The position numbers and the translations under genes were made by a program. Shown here piece after piece: positions 1-8,189 of a stretch of DNA of 64,000 nt. Every line of letters starts with the position of its first letter. Position 1 is the first letter of the stretch. This DNA comes from Acidimicrobiaceae bacterium (GTDB lineage Bacteria; Actinomycetota; Acidimicrobiia; Acidimicrobiales; RAAP-2): positions 1 to 64,000 of the forward strand of contig DAIEHI010000128.1 in the NCBI GenBank assembly GCA_027355725.1, read 5' to 3'. A model generated the notes under the pieces. That model made no database searches, was not told the origin of the DNA, and saw only the letters and a list, made by a program, of their open reading frames with translations.

Positions 1-1
1 C

Positions 2-373
2 AACAGCGTCGTGAGCGACTGCGTCTCCAACTCTGCGAACTGGAGCATCTGCCTCTGGGGTGCGGGCTGGATCTACGCCCCTGACTACTACCCATCGGGT
101 GAGTCGCTGTTCGTGCCTGGCGCGAGCTTCAACATCGGTGCATTCAGTAACGCCAAGTTGACAGCAGCCGTCAAGGCCTCGACGTTCGGTACGGCCTCGC
201 TGAAGGACTTCGCGAACATCGCCGCGAAGGTCTTGCCAGACCTGTACCAGCCGAACACCACGAACAACTTCGCAGGTAGCGGAATTGGTGAGGTCATCAA
301 GACCTTGAAGAGCAAGATCGGCTTCACGCCGAACTCGCTTGAGAACTTCATGCCGGAGTACTACTACTACTAG
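2..373 (+). CDS. ABC transporter substrate-binding protein, family 5 (partial, C-terminal end)
   Basis: The reading frame is open from base 2, so the start lies left of the window and only about 123 C-terminal residues are seen. The piece has the composition of the C-terminal lobe of a family 5 dipeptide/oligopeptide-binding protein: Trp- and Tyr-rich (WSICLWGAGW, then YAPDYYPSGESLF), as in extracytoplasmic binding proteins, and ending in a run of tyrosines. The assignment leans strongly on context, because two DppB/DppC-type permeases follow on the same strand and a fused DppD-DppF ATPase lies just beyond. The protein would deliver peptides, or another family 5 ligand, to the importer at the outer face of the membrane. 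Ligand specificity cannot be read from this fragment. Confidence 0.75.
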   Translation, partial: NSVVSDCVSNSANWSICLWGAGWIYAPDYYPSGESLFVPGASFNIGAFSNAKLTAAVKASTFGTASLKDFANIAAKVLPDLYQPNTTNNFAGSGIGEVIKTLKSKIGFTPNSLENFMPEYYYY

Positions 374-398
374 AAGCACTCCGCATTGCGTCGCACAC

Positions 399-437
399 AA
401 CAATCGGCCCCTGGAAACAGGGGCCGATTGTTGTTTC
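399..437 (+). terminator. Intrinsic terminator after the binding-protein gene
   Basis: A perfect 15-bp inverted repeat (399-413 and 418-432, arms starting AACAATCGG) with a GAAA tetraloop is followed by a short T-rich stretch (TTGTTTCT). It begins 26 bases after the binding-protein stop codon. Such attenuating hairpins between a binding protein and its permeases are a common way to make more binding protein than membrane components; that role is inferred here. Confidence 0.85.
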
Positions 438-525
438 TATGGCCCAATCTTCAGTCTCGGGTGAGAAGTGTCTCAGGCCCGCTCGGCACCCGGACTTCAG
501 GGTCTACATTGATAAACTTCCCTCC

Positions 526-1497
526 ATGCTGATCTACGTGCTTCGACGCCTCGTGCAGTCATTCATAGTGCTGCTCATCGTCATGCTCTTCATTTTCATG
601 CTTCCGTATTTCGAACCCAACGGCATCTTGGCCCCCGGTTACATCGTGCTCGGCACTCACGCAACACCTCAGACAATTCATGTCTGGGGTGTTGAGAACG
701 GAATGTTCCACCCCTTCTTCGTCCGCTTCTGGAACTACCTTCTCCAGGTCTTCGTACACTTCAATCTCGGTCATTCCTTCAAGCAGAACCTCTCCGTCTG
801 GTCAATCATCTCGCTCTACGTGCCGCGAACGATTTGGCTCGCATTGTCCTCGCTGCTACTCACGATCATCATCGCGCTGCCTCTTGGAGTTCTGCAGGCC
901 TCGCGTCGTAACTCGACGTTCGACTACACCGCAACCAGCGTGGCGTTCGTGCTGTACGGAGTCCCGTCCTTCCTCTTGGGCATCCTCGTCTTGCAGTTCT
1001 TCAGCTTCGGCTGGCCCCACTTGCCCGCCTCGCCACCCGGCGGTGTCTCACCGTGGGCGATGTTCACCGATCCGGCTGGCTTTATCCTCCCAATCCTCAC
1101 CTTGACGTTGCTCAGCATCGCGTTCCTCAGTCGCTTCATGCGAAGTGCCGTACTCGAGGTGTTAGTGCAGGACTACGTGCGAACGGCCAAAGCCAAGGGT
1201 TGTGGGCAGATGAGGGTCCTGTTTCGCCACGCTCTTCGAAACGCCTTGGGGCCAATCGTGATCATTCTTGGCCTGTACATCCCCCAGCTTCTGGGTGGCG
1301 CAGTCGTGATCGAAAGCGTCTTCAACTACAGCGGTCTCGGTATTCAGACAGTCAATGCGGCCTCGATACTCGACGTGCCAACGGTGCTTGGTATCACGCT
1401 GCTCGTGGCCATCCTCACCCTGTTCGGTAACTTCCTCGCCGACATCATGCTCGGTGTCGTCAACCCCCGGGTCCGGATTGAAAGATCAGGTCAATGA
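526..1497 (+). CDS. dppB: ABC transporter permease, DppB/OppB-like
   Basis: Inner-membrane permease subunit of a peptide-type ABC importer, 323 aa from the ATG at 526, which opens directly into MLIYVLRRLVQSF, the usual N-terminus and first membrane helix of DppB proteins. The frame also carries an ATG at 439 giving 29 more residues, but that stretch begins right after the terminator hairpin and looks non-coding. Several hydrophobic helices are visible, and the EAA-type loop that contacts the ATPase is near the C-terminal third (QDYVRTAKAKG, then FRHALRNALGPIV). The stop overlaps the next permease start (ATGA). Substrate, probably peptides, is inferred from family only. Confidence 0.9.
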   Translation: MLIYVLRRLVQSFIVLLIVMLFIFMLPYFEPNGILAPGYIVLGTHATPQTIHVWGVENGMFHPFFVRFWNYLLQVFVHFNLGHSFKQNLSVWSIISLYVPRTIWLALSSLLLTIIIALPLGVLQASRRNSTFDYTATSVAFVLYGVPSFLLGILVLQFFSFGWPHLPASPPGGVSPWAMFTDPAGFILPILTLTLLSIAFLSRFMRSAVLEVLVQDYVRTAKAKGCGQMRVLFRHALRNALGPIVIILGLYIPQLLGGAVVIESVFNYSGLGIQTVNAASILDVPTVLGITLLVAILTLFGNFLADIMLGVVNPRVRIERSGQ

Positions 1498-2429
1498 TGC
1501 TTCAAAGCAAGAGTCCTTCTGACGCTGCAGTCGCTGATAGCGCTGCCAACGAGACCAATCTCTCCGAGCAGATCGTGCCCATGTGGCGACAGCGACTGCG
1601 TATCTTCACCCACAACAAGTTGGCCATCATCTCAGTGGCCTTTCTCGTCGCGCTCGTACTGTTCTGCTACCTCGGACCGATTTTTTACCACACCAATCAG
1701 ACCAACCAAGCAGCCGCGCTCAACGTGGCGTGGAACGCGCCACCGTCAATGCACCATCTTCTCGGCACGGACAGTTCAGGCTTCGATGAACTGGGGCGAA
1801 TCATGTACGGTGGCGAGTACTCACTGAGCCTCGGCATCTTGGCCGGCATCATCACCATCATCGTCGGCACCATCTACGGCATGGTCGCGGGTTTCATTGG
1901 CGGAGTCGTCGACACGGTCTTGATGCGAATCCTCGACGCCTTCCTCTCAATTCCGCTCTTGTTCCTCCTCATCACCCTGATCGCCATCTTCCAGCGTTCT
2001 ACCGTCTTTCTCATCCTCATCATCGGAACTACTTTGTGGTTCGGGAACGCGAGGATCATCCGTGGTGACGCTCTACTGATCAAGAAACTCGAATACTCCC
2101 AAGCGGCCACCGCAATGGGGGCGAGCAAGTGGCACATCATCAAGCGCCACGTGTTCCCGAACTCGATGAGCAACATCGTGACCGTGGCGACGTTCTCAGT
2201 CGCTGACGCAATCCTCTTCCTCTCCACCTTGGGCTTCCTCGGGCTGGGCATACCTGCACCGCAGACCGACTGGGGAACGATGATGCAGAACGGTGCCGTT
2301 CAGCAACCCAATGGCTATTGGTGGGAGATCTATCCGACCGCAGTGGTCTTCGTGCTCCTGATCGTCGCCATCACCTACGTCGGCGAAGCACTTCGCGACG
2401 CTTTCGAAGTTCGACTCCTAGAGCGATAG
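1494..2429 (+). CDS. dppC: ABC transporter permease, DppC/OppC-like
   Basis: Second permease of the peptide importer, 311 aa. It starts at an ATG overlapping the dppB stop by 4 bases, implying translational coupling. The N-terminal region has the cytoplasmic lead typical of DppC (MWRQRLRIFTHNKLAIISVA) entering the first helix, then the HHLLGTDSSGFDELGRIMYG motif characteristic of DppC/OppC, and the ATPase-contact loop (EYSQAATAMGASKWHIIKRH) around residue 200. It forms the translocation pore with DppB. No ATPase gene follows on this strand; the ATPases are encoded convergently at 2922-4949. Confidence 0.92.
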   Translation: MMLQSKSPSDAAVADSAANETNLSEQIVPMWRQRLRIFTHNKLAIISVAFLVALVLFCYLGPIFYHTNQTNQAAALNVAWNAPPSMHHLLGTDSSGFDELGRIMYGGEYSLSLGILAGIITIIVGTIYGMVAGFIGGVVDTVLMRILDAFLSIPLLFLLITLIAIFQRSTVFLILIIGTTLWFGNARIIRGDALLIKKLEYSQAATAMGASKWHIIKRHVFPNSMSNIVTVATFSVADAILFLSTLGFLGLGIPAPQTDWGTMMQNGAVQQPNGYWWEIYPTAVVFVLLIVAITYVGEALRDAFEVRLLER

Positions 2430-2436
2430 GACCCAC

Positions 2437-2766
2437 GTGGCTCAAGCGAGCCGCGACGCTTCCTTCTCGTTCCGTGCAAGCGAGTGGTCCCATCAGTGCT
2501 GCAGGGTGGCCCTCGTCGCGCTCCCGCGAAGCGCACTGGGGAGCGCAGCCGCGGCCGTTGACTTGGCCGTACTCCATCGCGACGCCCTAGCCGCTCTGGC
2601 GCACGCACCTACCGCTCAACTCCGTGGCCAGTTATCGAGCTACGCCAGGGTGACTGGCGATGTCGCTCCCACCTCATTCCTGGACGGCGTAGCGCTCAGC
2701 AACTTCGACGGGTTTGCAAACACGCACCTGAGTGCCTGTGGAATCCGTCCCATCGGGCATCAGTAG
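2437..2766 (+). CDS. Hypothetical protein (doubtful)
   Basis: A 109-aa open frame starting with GTG seven bases after the dppC stop. I do not recognise it. It has an Ala/Leu-rich middle (around residues 35-65) that could form helices, and mostly G/C third positions, but no clear motif or ribosome-binding site. The position just behind dppC is the main reason to list it; it may equally be chance coding potential in a GC-rich intergenic region. Confidence 0.25.
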   Translation: MAQASRDASFSFRASEWSHQCCRVALVALPRSALGSAAAAVDLAVLHRDALAALAHAPTAQLRGQLSSYARVTGDVAPTSFLDGVALSNFDGFANTHLSACGIRPIGHQ

Positions 2767-2921
2767 CCACTCGGCGTCTACAAAAACAGCGAGTAGTGCT
2801 CGGGTTCATGCACCAGCCCCTAGCAGCCGAGGCACCTTCCCAGGGTCTCTGGCACGCTCAATCTCTGTTCTATTTGCGCGATCGTGAACCAACCCAATTA
2901 CATGGGGGCTCGTAGGACCAC
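2767..2921. other. Intergenic region between convergent genes, nothing recognised
   Basis: With the doubtful frame before it, the whole stretch 2430-2921 (about 490 bases) separates the importer permeases from the convergent ATPase gene. I see no tRNA, strong hairpin terminator, insertion sequence or repeat in it. Confidence 0.5.
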
Positions 2922-4949
2922 CTATGCGTGCTGTCCCAACGTCACTGGCGTCTTCATTGGGAAATGGCAAGCCGCGCGCTGGCTGGCACCGAAGTCCTGG
3001 AATGGTGGCTCCTCGTTCGCACAGATGTCTTGGGCCTTGGGACAACGGGTCCGGAATCGACATCCTGACGGCGGGTTCACCGGTGAGGGTAGTTCTCCCC
3101 TCACCTGGCTTCCACGACGCTCTCGGGCGCGGTCAGGATCGGGAACAGGTACTGCGTCCAAGAGGCCCTGGGTGTAGGGGTGTGCCGGCGATCTGAACAC
3201 CGACTCCGCGTCACCCAACTCAACTATCTTGCCGAGGTACATCACCGCAATCGTGTCGGCCATGTAATAGACAACCGCGAGGTCGTGGCTGACCATCACG
3301 TACGAGAGATTGTGCTCTCGCTGAAGGTCCTTCATGAGATTGAGGATCTGGGCTTGGATCGAGACGTCCAGGGCCGAGACGGGCTCGTCGGCCACGATAA
3401 GGCGGGGATTGAGGGCCAAGGCTCGAGCGAATCCAATGCGCTGTCGTTGGCCACCGGAGAACTCGTGGGGGTAGCGGTCCGCCGCCATTCGGTCGAGGCC
3501 GACAAAGTTGAGGAGCTCTTCCACCCGCGCGGCCTGCTGAGCTTTGCTGCCCTCGCGCTGGATCATGAGCGGTTCACCAATGATCTGACCCACCTTCATG
3601 CGCGGATCTAGAGAAGAGTAGGGGTCCTGGAACATCATTTGTCGATCACGACGGTCTGGTCTGGAGGGTTTGTGACCCTTAGCCGATACCAGGCGACCTT
3701 CGAAGTGGACGGTACCAGCGGTCACGGACTCCAGTCCGACCAACATGCGACCAATGGTTGTCTTGCCGCAACCCGATTCACCCACGAGTCCGAATGTCTC
3801 ACCCTCGGTGAGAGTGAAGGAGACATTTGACACGGCTTGGATCGCTCCGGTCTTGTGTCGGATCATGCCCCCTTTGATGGGGTACTCCTTCACCAATCCA
3901 TCGACGCGGATGAGTTCCTTGCCATGCTCTTTTGTGACCGTCGCGACTGCGGTGTCGTTCGAGCGAATGACCAGGGGCCGTGGGCCCGACGTTGGATGGA
4001 AGCACGCAAATGAGTGCCCTCCAAGCGTGGTCAGAGCGGGCTCTTCACTGCGGCACTCATCGGTCGCAAAGCCACAGCGAGGCGCGAATCGACAACCAAT
4101 GATCTCCTTAGAGAGATTCGGGGGCATACCCGCGATCGAGGACAGTTCGTGCTTGGTCGTGTTCTCGAGGTTGGGCATCGAGGCGAGCAGGGCCTGCGTA
4201 TAGGGATGGCGCATTGAGCTGAAGAGTTCGTTCGTGGGGGCCTCTTCCGCCTTCTTGCCGCCGTACATAACAACCACCCGGTCCGTGCGACCAGCGATGA
4301 CACCCATATCGTGGGTGATGAGCAGGACGGCCATATCGAGTTCCTTGCGCAAGTTGTCAAGAATGTCCAGGATTTGAGCCTGAATGGTGACGTCGAGCGC
4401 GGTCGTTGGCTCATCGGCGATCAACAGTCTGGGATTGCACACGAGACCCATGGCGATGATCACGCGCTGGCGAAGGCCACCCGACAACTCAAAGGGGTAC
4501 TGGTCTAGTCGCTCCGACGGTCGCGGCATCTCGACCATCTCGAGCACTTCGAGAGCACGCTTTCGGGCGTCGGCTTCGCTGGCCCCGGTGTGGATCCTCA
4601 GGCCTTCGCCGATCTGACGACCAATCTTGGTCGTGGGATTGAGCGAACTCATGGGGTCTTGAGGAATCAACGCAATGTTGCGCCCACGCTGGCTCTGCAT
4701 CTGTTTCTCGGTAAGGGAGGCCAGATCGACGCCGTCGAACATGACGCTTCCGGCGATGATCTTCCCGTTACCTGGCAGTAGACGCATGATCGAGAGGCCC
4801 GTGGTCGTCTTTCCACAACCGGACTCCCCGACCAAGCCCACACACTCACCCGAATTCACGATCAACGAAAAATCGTCAACCGCAGTCGCTGACTTGTCAC
4901 GAGATGAGAACTGAACCTTCAAATTGTCGATTGAGAGCAACGCTGACAT
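2922..4949 (-). CDS. Fused DppD-DppF dipeptide/oligopeptide ABC transporter ATPase
   Basis: One 675-aa protein holding both nucleotide-binding subunits usually made as DppD and DppF. The first ATPase has a Walker A motif GESGCGKTT near residues 41-49, a signature LSGGLRQR near 155 and Walker B LLIADEPT near 177; its oligopeptide-type tail GCRFAPRCG follows. The second starts near 345 with GESGCGKTT, FSGGQRQR and LIVADEPVSALD, and ends with another tail, GCRFRTRC. Both halves therefore look catalytically intact. It energises peptide import through the permeases at 526-2429. The gene is on the opposite strand, converging on them, so the importer is split over two transcription units. Such tandem fusions are known in this family. 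Confidence 0.93.
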   Translation of the reverse strand: MSALLSIDNLKVQFSSRDKSATAVDDFSLIVNSGECVGLVGESGCGKTTTGLSIMRLLPGNGKIIAGSVMFDGVDLASLTEKQMQSQRGRNIALIPQDPMSSLNPTTKIGRQIGEGLRIHTGASEADARKRALEVLEMVEMPRPSERLDQYPFELSGGLRQRVIIAMGLVCNPRLLIADEPTTALDVTIQAQILDILDNLRKELDMAVLLITHDMGVIAGRTDRVVVMYGGKKAEEAPTNELFSSMRHPYTQALLASMPNLENTTKHELSSIAGMPPNLSKEIIGCRFAPRCGFATDECRSEEPALTTLGGHSFACFHPTSGPRPLVIRSNDTAVATVTKEHGKELIRVDGLVKEYPIKGGMIRHKTGAIQAVSNVSFTLTEGETFGLVGESGCGKTTIGRMLVGLESVTAGTVHFEGRLVSAKGHKPSRPDRRDRQMMFQDPYSSLDPRMKVGQIIGEPLMIQREGSKAQQAARVEELLNFVGLDRMAADRYPHEFSGGQRQRIGFARALALNPRLIVADEPVSALDVSIQAQILNLMKDLQREHNLSYVMVSHDLAVVYYMADTIAVMYLGKIVELGDAESVFRSPAHPYTQGLLDAVPVPDPDRARERRGSQVRGELPSPVNPPSGCRFRTRCPKAQDICANEEPPFQDFGASQRAACHFPMKTPVTLGQHA

Positions 4950-5015
4950 AGTTAAACAATCCTACTCACGGCATCGGAATTGGTTGGTGCCGAGCCCGTA
5001 GGCCAGCCTACGTAC

Positions 5016-5699
5016 TCACGGCGCGTCGGGGCCTTGCATACTGGGCAAATTCCATGATTTTCGGTGTTCCGGGGTCGGCCCATGCCTTCGTAAAGCCGCC
5101 AAATGCGCCCCAGCACCGTATCCCTTATTTCGACCCCACTGATAGTCCGGGTAGGAATCACCAAGGTTGCTCATCCACCTATCTCGGCTCACCTTTGCCA
5201 ACACTGCGGCGCCCGCTATCGAAGCGCTTCGTTGGTCACCCTTCACGAGGGTCATGGCGGGCATGGAATGGTACGTCAACGCCGGCGGAGGCTCCACTCC
5301 CAACTTGAGGTCCCCTGGTGCGCTCAGGATGTTGAGCGGTCCGTCGAGTAATGCGTAACTCGGAACGAGTGGCAATCCGTCCAGCGCCCGCGTCGCAGCC
5401 ACGGCGAGCGCTACTCGCAAGCCCCACATATCAATTTCGCTCGCGCTCGCAGAGCCGAGGGACCAGGCCTCCGCCCACTGCGTCAATGGTTCGACCAGCG
5501 CCTCACGCTGCGTACGCGAGAGGAGTTTCGAATCGTTGAGCCCACGAGGCGGGGGTGAATCCGAAATGACGACGAGCGCCCCAACGGTGACAGGGCCAGC
5601 GAGCGCGCCACGCCCGACCTCGTCGACACCCACGACGACCTCGCCTCGAGCGACCAGTGGTCGTTCATACTGAAGAAGATCGACATTCGGTCCGTCCAT
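5016..5699 (-). CDS. rnhB: Ribonuclease HII
   Basis: Cytoplasmic endonuclease that removes RNA from RNA/DNA hybrids and cuts at single misincorporated ribonucleotides; 227 aa, usual size. The N-terminal active-site block GVDEVGRGALAGPV (about residues 24-37) supplies the first Asp-Glu pair, YALLDG near 115 the next Asp, and ASIAGAAVLAKVSRDRWM the C-terminal block. It starts at an ATG 42 bases from the divergently transcribed cofC. A type I RNase H (rnhA) is also present at 46251, so this genome has both classes. Confidence 0.95.
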   Translation of the reverse strand: MDGPNVDLLQYERPLVARGEVVVGVDEVGRGALAGPVTVGALVVISDSPPPRGLNDSKLLSRTQREALVEPLTQWAEAWSLGSASASEIDMWGLRVALAVAATRALDGLPLVPSYALLDGPLNILSAPGDLKLGVEPPPALTYHSMPAMTLVKGDQRSASIAGAAVLAKVSRDRWMSNLGDSYPDYQWGRNKGYGAGAHLAALRRHGPTPEHRKSWNLPSMQGPDAP

Positions 5700-5741
5700 T
5701 GACCAAGGGTATCCACCGCGCGACCTCTAGCATGATCGTGC

Positions 5742-6281
5742 ATGGAGCACATTGCCGTCCTCGTGCCGCTTAAACGCTTTGATCTCGCAAAGAATCGACT
5801 CCGACGAGGGGGCGAGTCGAATGTCACGGCGTTGGCCAACCAGCTCGCAACCGCGGTCATTGAACACCTCGCACCCCATCACGTGATCGTTGCCAGTGAA
5901 TCTCGCGAAGTCTCTGAATTCGCTCGCTCACTCGGCGTTGAGGTCTTTGAATCCCAAGCACGAGATCTGAACGACGCAGTCCAGAGCGCATACGCCGCAC
6001 TAGCGAATCGCTTCGAACAACTCATGGTCGTCCACGGCGACCTCAAACATCCGGCCGGACTCGGTGCGTTCCAGCCCGAAGACGCTGTCACCATCATCAC
6101 GGACCATCATCAACGTGGCACCAACATCCTCGCGTTACCCACTGGCGTCGACTTTCGGTTCTCATATGGCCCAGATTCTCGACGCCACCACGAGTTAGAG
6201 GCGAAGCGTCTGGGCCTCACCTGTATCGTCGTCACCGACAGCCCCTGGGCTTACGACGTTGACGACCCGCAAGACCTGTAA
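5742..6281 (+). CDS. cofC: Phosphoenolpyruvate/2-phospho-L-lactate guanylyltransferase (CofC/FbiD)
   Basis: Makes the GDP-activated phosphoester precursor for coenzyme F420; 179 aa, single nucleotidyltransferase fold. Visible family marks are the N-terminal [15 protein letters not shown] (nucleotide-binding start, Lys and Arg conserved), VVHGDLKHP (about residues 92-100, the metal-binding Asp region), [22 protein letters not shown] and the C-terminal DVDDPQDL. The presence of F420 synthesis fits an actinobacterium. It stands alone, without the other fbi genes, and ends just before a bidirectional hairpin. Confidence 0.9.
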   Translation: MEHIAVLVPLKRFDLAKNRLRRGGESNVTALANQLATAVIEHLAPHHVIVASESREVSEFARSLGVEVFESQARDLNDAVQSAYAALANRFEQLMVVHGDLKHPAGLGAFQPEDAVTIITDHHQRGTNILALPTGVDFRFSYGPDSRRHHELEAKRLGLTCIVVTDSPWAYDVDDPQDL

Positions 6282-6297
6282 TCCCTTACGTAATGCA

Positions 6298-6331
6298 TTC
6301 GAGGGGGCCCCGAAGGGCCCCCTCGAAACTT
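6298..6331. terminator. Bidirectional hairpin terminator between cofC and the H1-like gene
   Basis: Perfect 13-bp inverted repeat (6298-6310 and 6315-6327, arm TTCGAGGGGGCCC) with a CGAA loop, in the gap between two convergent genes. T-rich sequence follows on the + side (ACTTTC) but is short. It could terminate both transcripts. Confidence 0.7.
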
Positions 6332-6350
6332 TCGCCCACTGGGCTACGTA

Positions 6351-6575
6351 CTACTTGCGCTTAGCGACGCGCTTTACTGCCTTCTTGGCGGGAGCCTTCT
6401 TGGCTGGAGCCTTCTTCGCTACTGCCTTCTTCTTGGCGGGAGCCTTCTTCGCTGGAGCCTTCTTGGCTACTGCCTTCTTAGCTGGAGCCTTCTTCGCTAC
6501 TGCCTTCTTCTTGGCGGGAGCCTTCTTAGCTGGAGCCTTCTTGGCTACTGCCTTCTTCTTCGCGGCTGGTGCCAC
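6351..6575 (-). CDS. Histone H1-like Lys/Ala/Pro-rich DNA-binding protein
   Basis: A small, extremely basic protein built almost wholly of Lys, Ala, Pro and Val in repeats such as KKAPAKK and KKAVAKK, resembling the C-terminal tails of eukaryotic H1 and of actinobacterial HU (HupB), but with no folded domain. The frame is open to a GTG at 6626 (91 aa), but the GTG at 6575 is preceded by GGAGGG at ideal spacing, giving 74 aa; I prefer that start. It probably binds and compacts DNA or RNA. It converges with cofC over a hairpin and lies beside the DNA-transfer-like pair. A stand-alone tail with no globular HU domain is the odd part. Confidence 0.7.
   Translation of the reverse strand: MAPAAKKKAVAKKAPAKKAPAKKKAVAKKAPAKKAVAKKAPAKKAPAKKKAVAKKAPAKKAPAKKAVKRVAKRK
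6365..6565. repeat. Imperfect tandem repeats coding for KKAPAKKA units
   Basis: The DNA is built from 12-15 base units of the type gagccttcttggctg and ctgccttcttcttgg, arranged in higher-order units of about 50-75 bases. They code for the Lys/Ala/Pro repeats of the overlapping H1-like gene. Copy-number slippage between strains is expected. Confidence 0.85.
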
Positions 6576-6620
6576 TTTCCCTCCTTGGGACTCAACGTTG
6601 CTCAACTTGGGACCTTGGCA

Positions 6621-6633
6621 CACCACCGTGGTG
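6621..6633. promoter_or_regulatory. Short palindrome beside the H1-like gene start
   Basis: CACCAC-C-GTGGTG, a 6-bp dyad around one central base, lies about 45 bases upstream of the preferred start of the H1-like gene and across its alternative start. It is an operator candidate only; short dyads in GC-rich DNA can arise by chance. Confidence 0.25.
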
Positions 6634-6740
6634 AGTCAATCTGGTGCCGCATTGAGAGACGTGAACTCGACCATGTGCGGCCCAGCCTCTCGGCTGTACC
6701 GCGACTGCTCGCAGTGCACGGTCCTTGCGAAAGAGCGTCA

Positions 6741-6770
6741 CTCGATGACATTGCATGCAACAACATCGTG
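6741..6770. promoter_or_regulatory. Composite 30-bp dyad upstream of the coupling-protein gene (operator or origin-like site)
   Basis: A perfect 10-bp palindrome TTGCATGCAA (6751-6760) is flanked at exactly matching distances by CGATG (6743-6747) and CATCG (6764-6768), with a further C/G pair at 6741/6770. All arms share one centre of symmetry. It lies in the 270-base gap between two divergent genes, about 80 bases upstream of the coupling ATPase, ahead of an AT-rich stretch (6797-6850). It could be a regulator-binding site, or a hairpin used by the relaxase encoded nearby. The symmetry is seen; the function is inferred. Confidence 0.45.
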
Positions 6771-6848
6771 AGACTTTTGCCTCCTCCGCAGAAGGACAAT
6801 TAAAAGTTCACTCGCTTTCAATACAAATGTCAAGCATTTCGAAAGTTT

Positions 6849-8189
6849 TTGCAACAGTTGTGTCGAGTGAATGATGACGATGGCATCTACCTTGGTCGAA
6901 CAAATCTTGGTGATGCATCGAGTGGTGCACAACGTTCGACGTTGGTACTCGGTCCAAGCAGAAGTGGCAAGACGTCTTCGCTCATCATTCCGAACTTGTT
7001 GTTGAGCTCGCGAAGTTGCGTCATCACTTCAACAAAGGATGACGTCGTGATGATGATGTCACGTGTCAATCGCGATGGTGCGACCCTGCTGTTTGATCCC
7101 TCGGGCACTGTGCCAACACCACCAGGAGTGCGCAGGATCGGATATTCACCACTGCGTCAAGCGCAAAGCTGGGATGGAGCAATCCTGGCCACACGAAGCC
7201 TGACTGACGTCGCTCGAAGGGGCCACGGCGAACGCAGCGATGATCATTGGACCGAGCGGGCGGGTGCACTCGTCGCTCCACTACTGCACGCATCCGCACT
7301 CAGACACGAGTCGCTCGGGCGACTCGCCTCACGCATTGACGAACGAGAGGGTGCCACGGCGCTCGAAGAATTGGGTGCACGTTACGGCCCGCACCATCAA
7401 GCGGTCAGCTTGCTTCGAGGAGTACTCGGCACCGAGGAACGTGAGCGTTCGGGAATATGGTCTACCGCATCGGGACTGTTCGCAGGAGTGCGCACTGACG
7501 CGGCGCGCGCTTCAGCCAGAGAGGCACCCCTTGACGTCAACGGGTTCCTCGCCGGTGCACATCATCTGCACATCGTGGCACCCAGTCGCCACCAGGCGGT
7601 CACCACTCCATTGGTCGTCGGGCTCATCGAAGAAATCGTGCACGCGACCTACGACCGTCACGCCGAGGGCGCTCGGCTGCTGCTTGCGCTCGACGAACTC
7701 GCGAACGTGGCTCCCCTGCCGCGGCTCGCCAGCATCGTCTCTGAGGGTGGTGGACAAGGTGTTCTCACCCTGGCGTGTCTTCAAGACTTGAGCCAGGCCC
7801 GATCGCGCTGGGGTACGTCCGGCGAGGGATTTCTCTCGCTCTTTCCAACCACCGTGGTCCTGCCTGGGATTGCGGATCGGCCCACCCTTGAACTCCTCCA
7901 GCATCTCGCCGGCCGTGACCTGGTACCGACGCCCACGATTCAACGCGGTCCGCGAGGCAGATCCAACGGCCATTCAACCAGTTGGGTCGAGCGCGACCGG
8001 GCAACACTTGCGAGCGTCGCCCAGGGGAGACCCGGGTTCGCACTCGGCTTGGACGCCTCCAAGCGCATGCGCTGGATTCAGCTCACCGCGGCCCATTCAG
8101 ATGGACGATTCAACCGCTACCTGGATCGCTCCGTGCGTGCGGAGCGATCGGAGCGATCGGAGCGATCAGAGCGGTCCAGAGGAGCGTGA
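6849..8189 (+). CDS. VirD4/TraG/TraD-like DNA-transfer coupling ATPase
   Basis: A 446-aa ATPase resembling type IV coupling proteins, which bring DNA-bound relaxase to a secretion channel. Walker A is GPSRSGKTS (residues 35-43) and Walker B LLLALDELANVAPLP (277-291), followed by the TraG-type segment leading to LACLQDLSQARSRWG. It lacks the N-terminal membrane helices of full VirD4 proteins, so it may be soluble or need a partner. Start is uncertain: TTG at 6849 or GTG at 6867; no ATG is available. The C-terminus is a low-complexity tail of Arg-Ser-Glu repeats whose DNA overlaps the convergent relaxase gene by 73 bp. No other secretion-system gene is in the window. Role in transfer is inferred from family. 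Confidence 0.8.
   Translation: MQQLCRVNDDDGIYLGRTNLGDASSGAQRSTLVLGPSRSGKTSSLIIPNLLLSSRSCVITSTKDDVVMMMSRVNRDGATLLFDPSGTVPTPPGVRRIGYSPLRQAQSWDGAILATRSLTDVARRGHGERSDDHWTERAGALVAPLLHASALRHESLGRLASRIDEREGATALEELGARYGPHHQAVSLLRGVLGTEERERSGIWSTASGLFAGVRTDAARASAREAPLDVNGFLAGAHHLHIVAPSRHQAVTTPLVVGLIEEIVHATYDRHAEGARLLLALDELANVAPLPRLASIVSEGGGQGVLTLACLQDLSQARSRWGTSGEGFLSLFPTTVVLPGIADRPTLELLQHLAGRDLVPTPTIQRGPRGRSNGHSTSWVERDRATLASVAQGRPGFALGLDASKRMRWIQLTAAHSDGRFNRYLDRSVRAERSERSERSERSRGA

Noticed and set aside
2318-2590. 90-aa plus-strand frame overlapping the end of dppC
   Set aside because: Starts within dppC in another frame, with Arg/Ser-rich composition typical of a shadow frame in GC-rich DNA.
6365-6565. 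Repeats resembling a CRISPR array
   Set aside because: Units are short, contiguous, vary in order and keep a coding frame; no unique spacers.
6259-6771. 170-aa plus-strand frame rich in AFFAGAFL repeats
   Set aside because: It is the antisense of the Lys/Ala/Pro repeat gene; the opposite strand has a ribosome-binding site, a sensible start and a known protein type.
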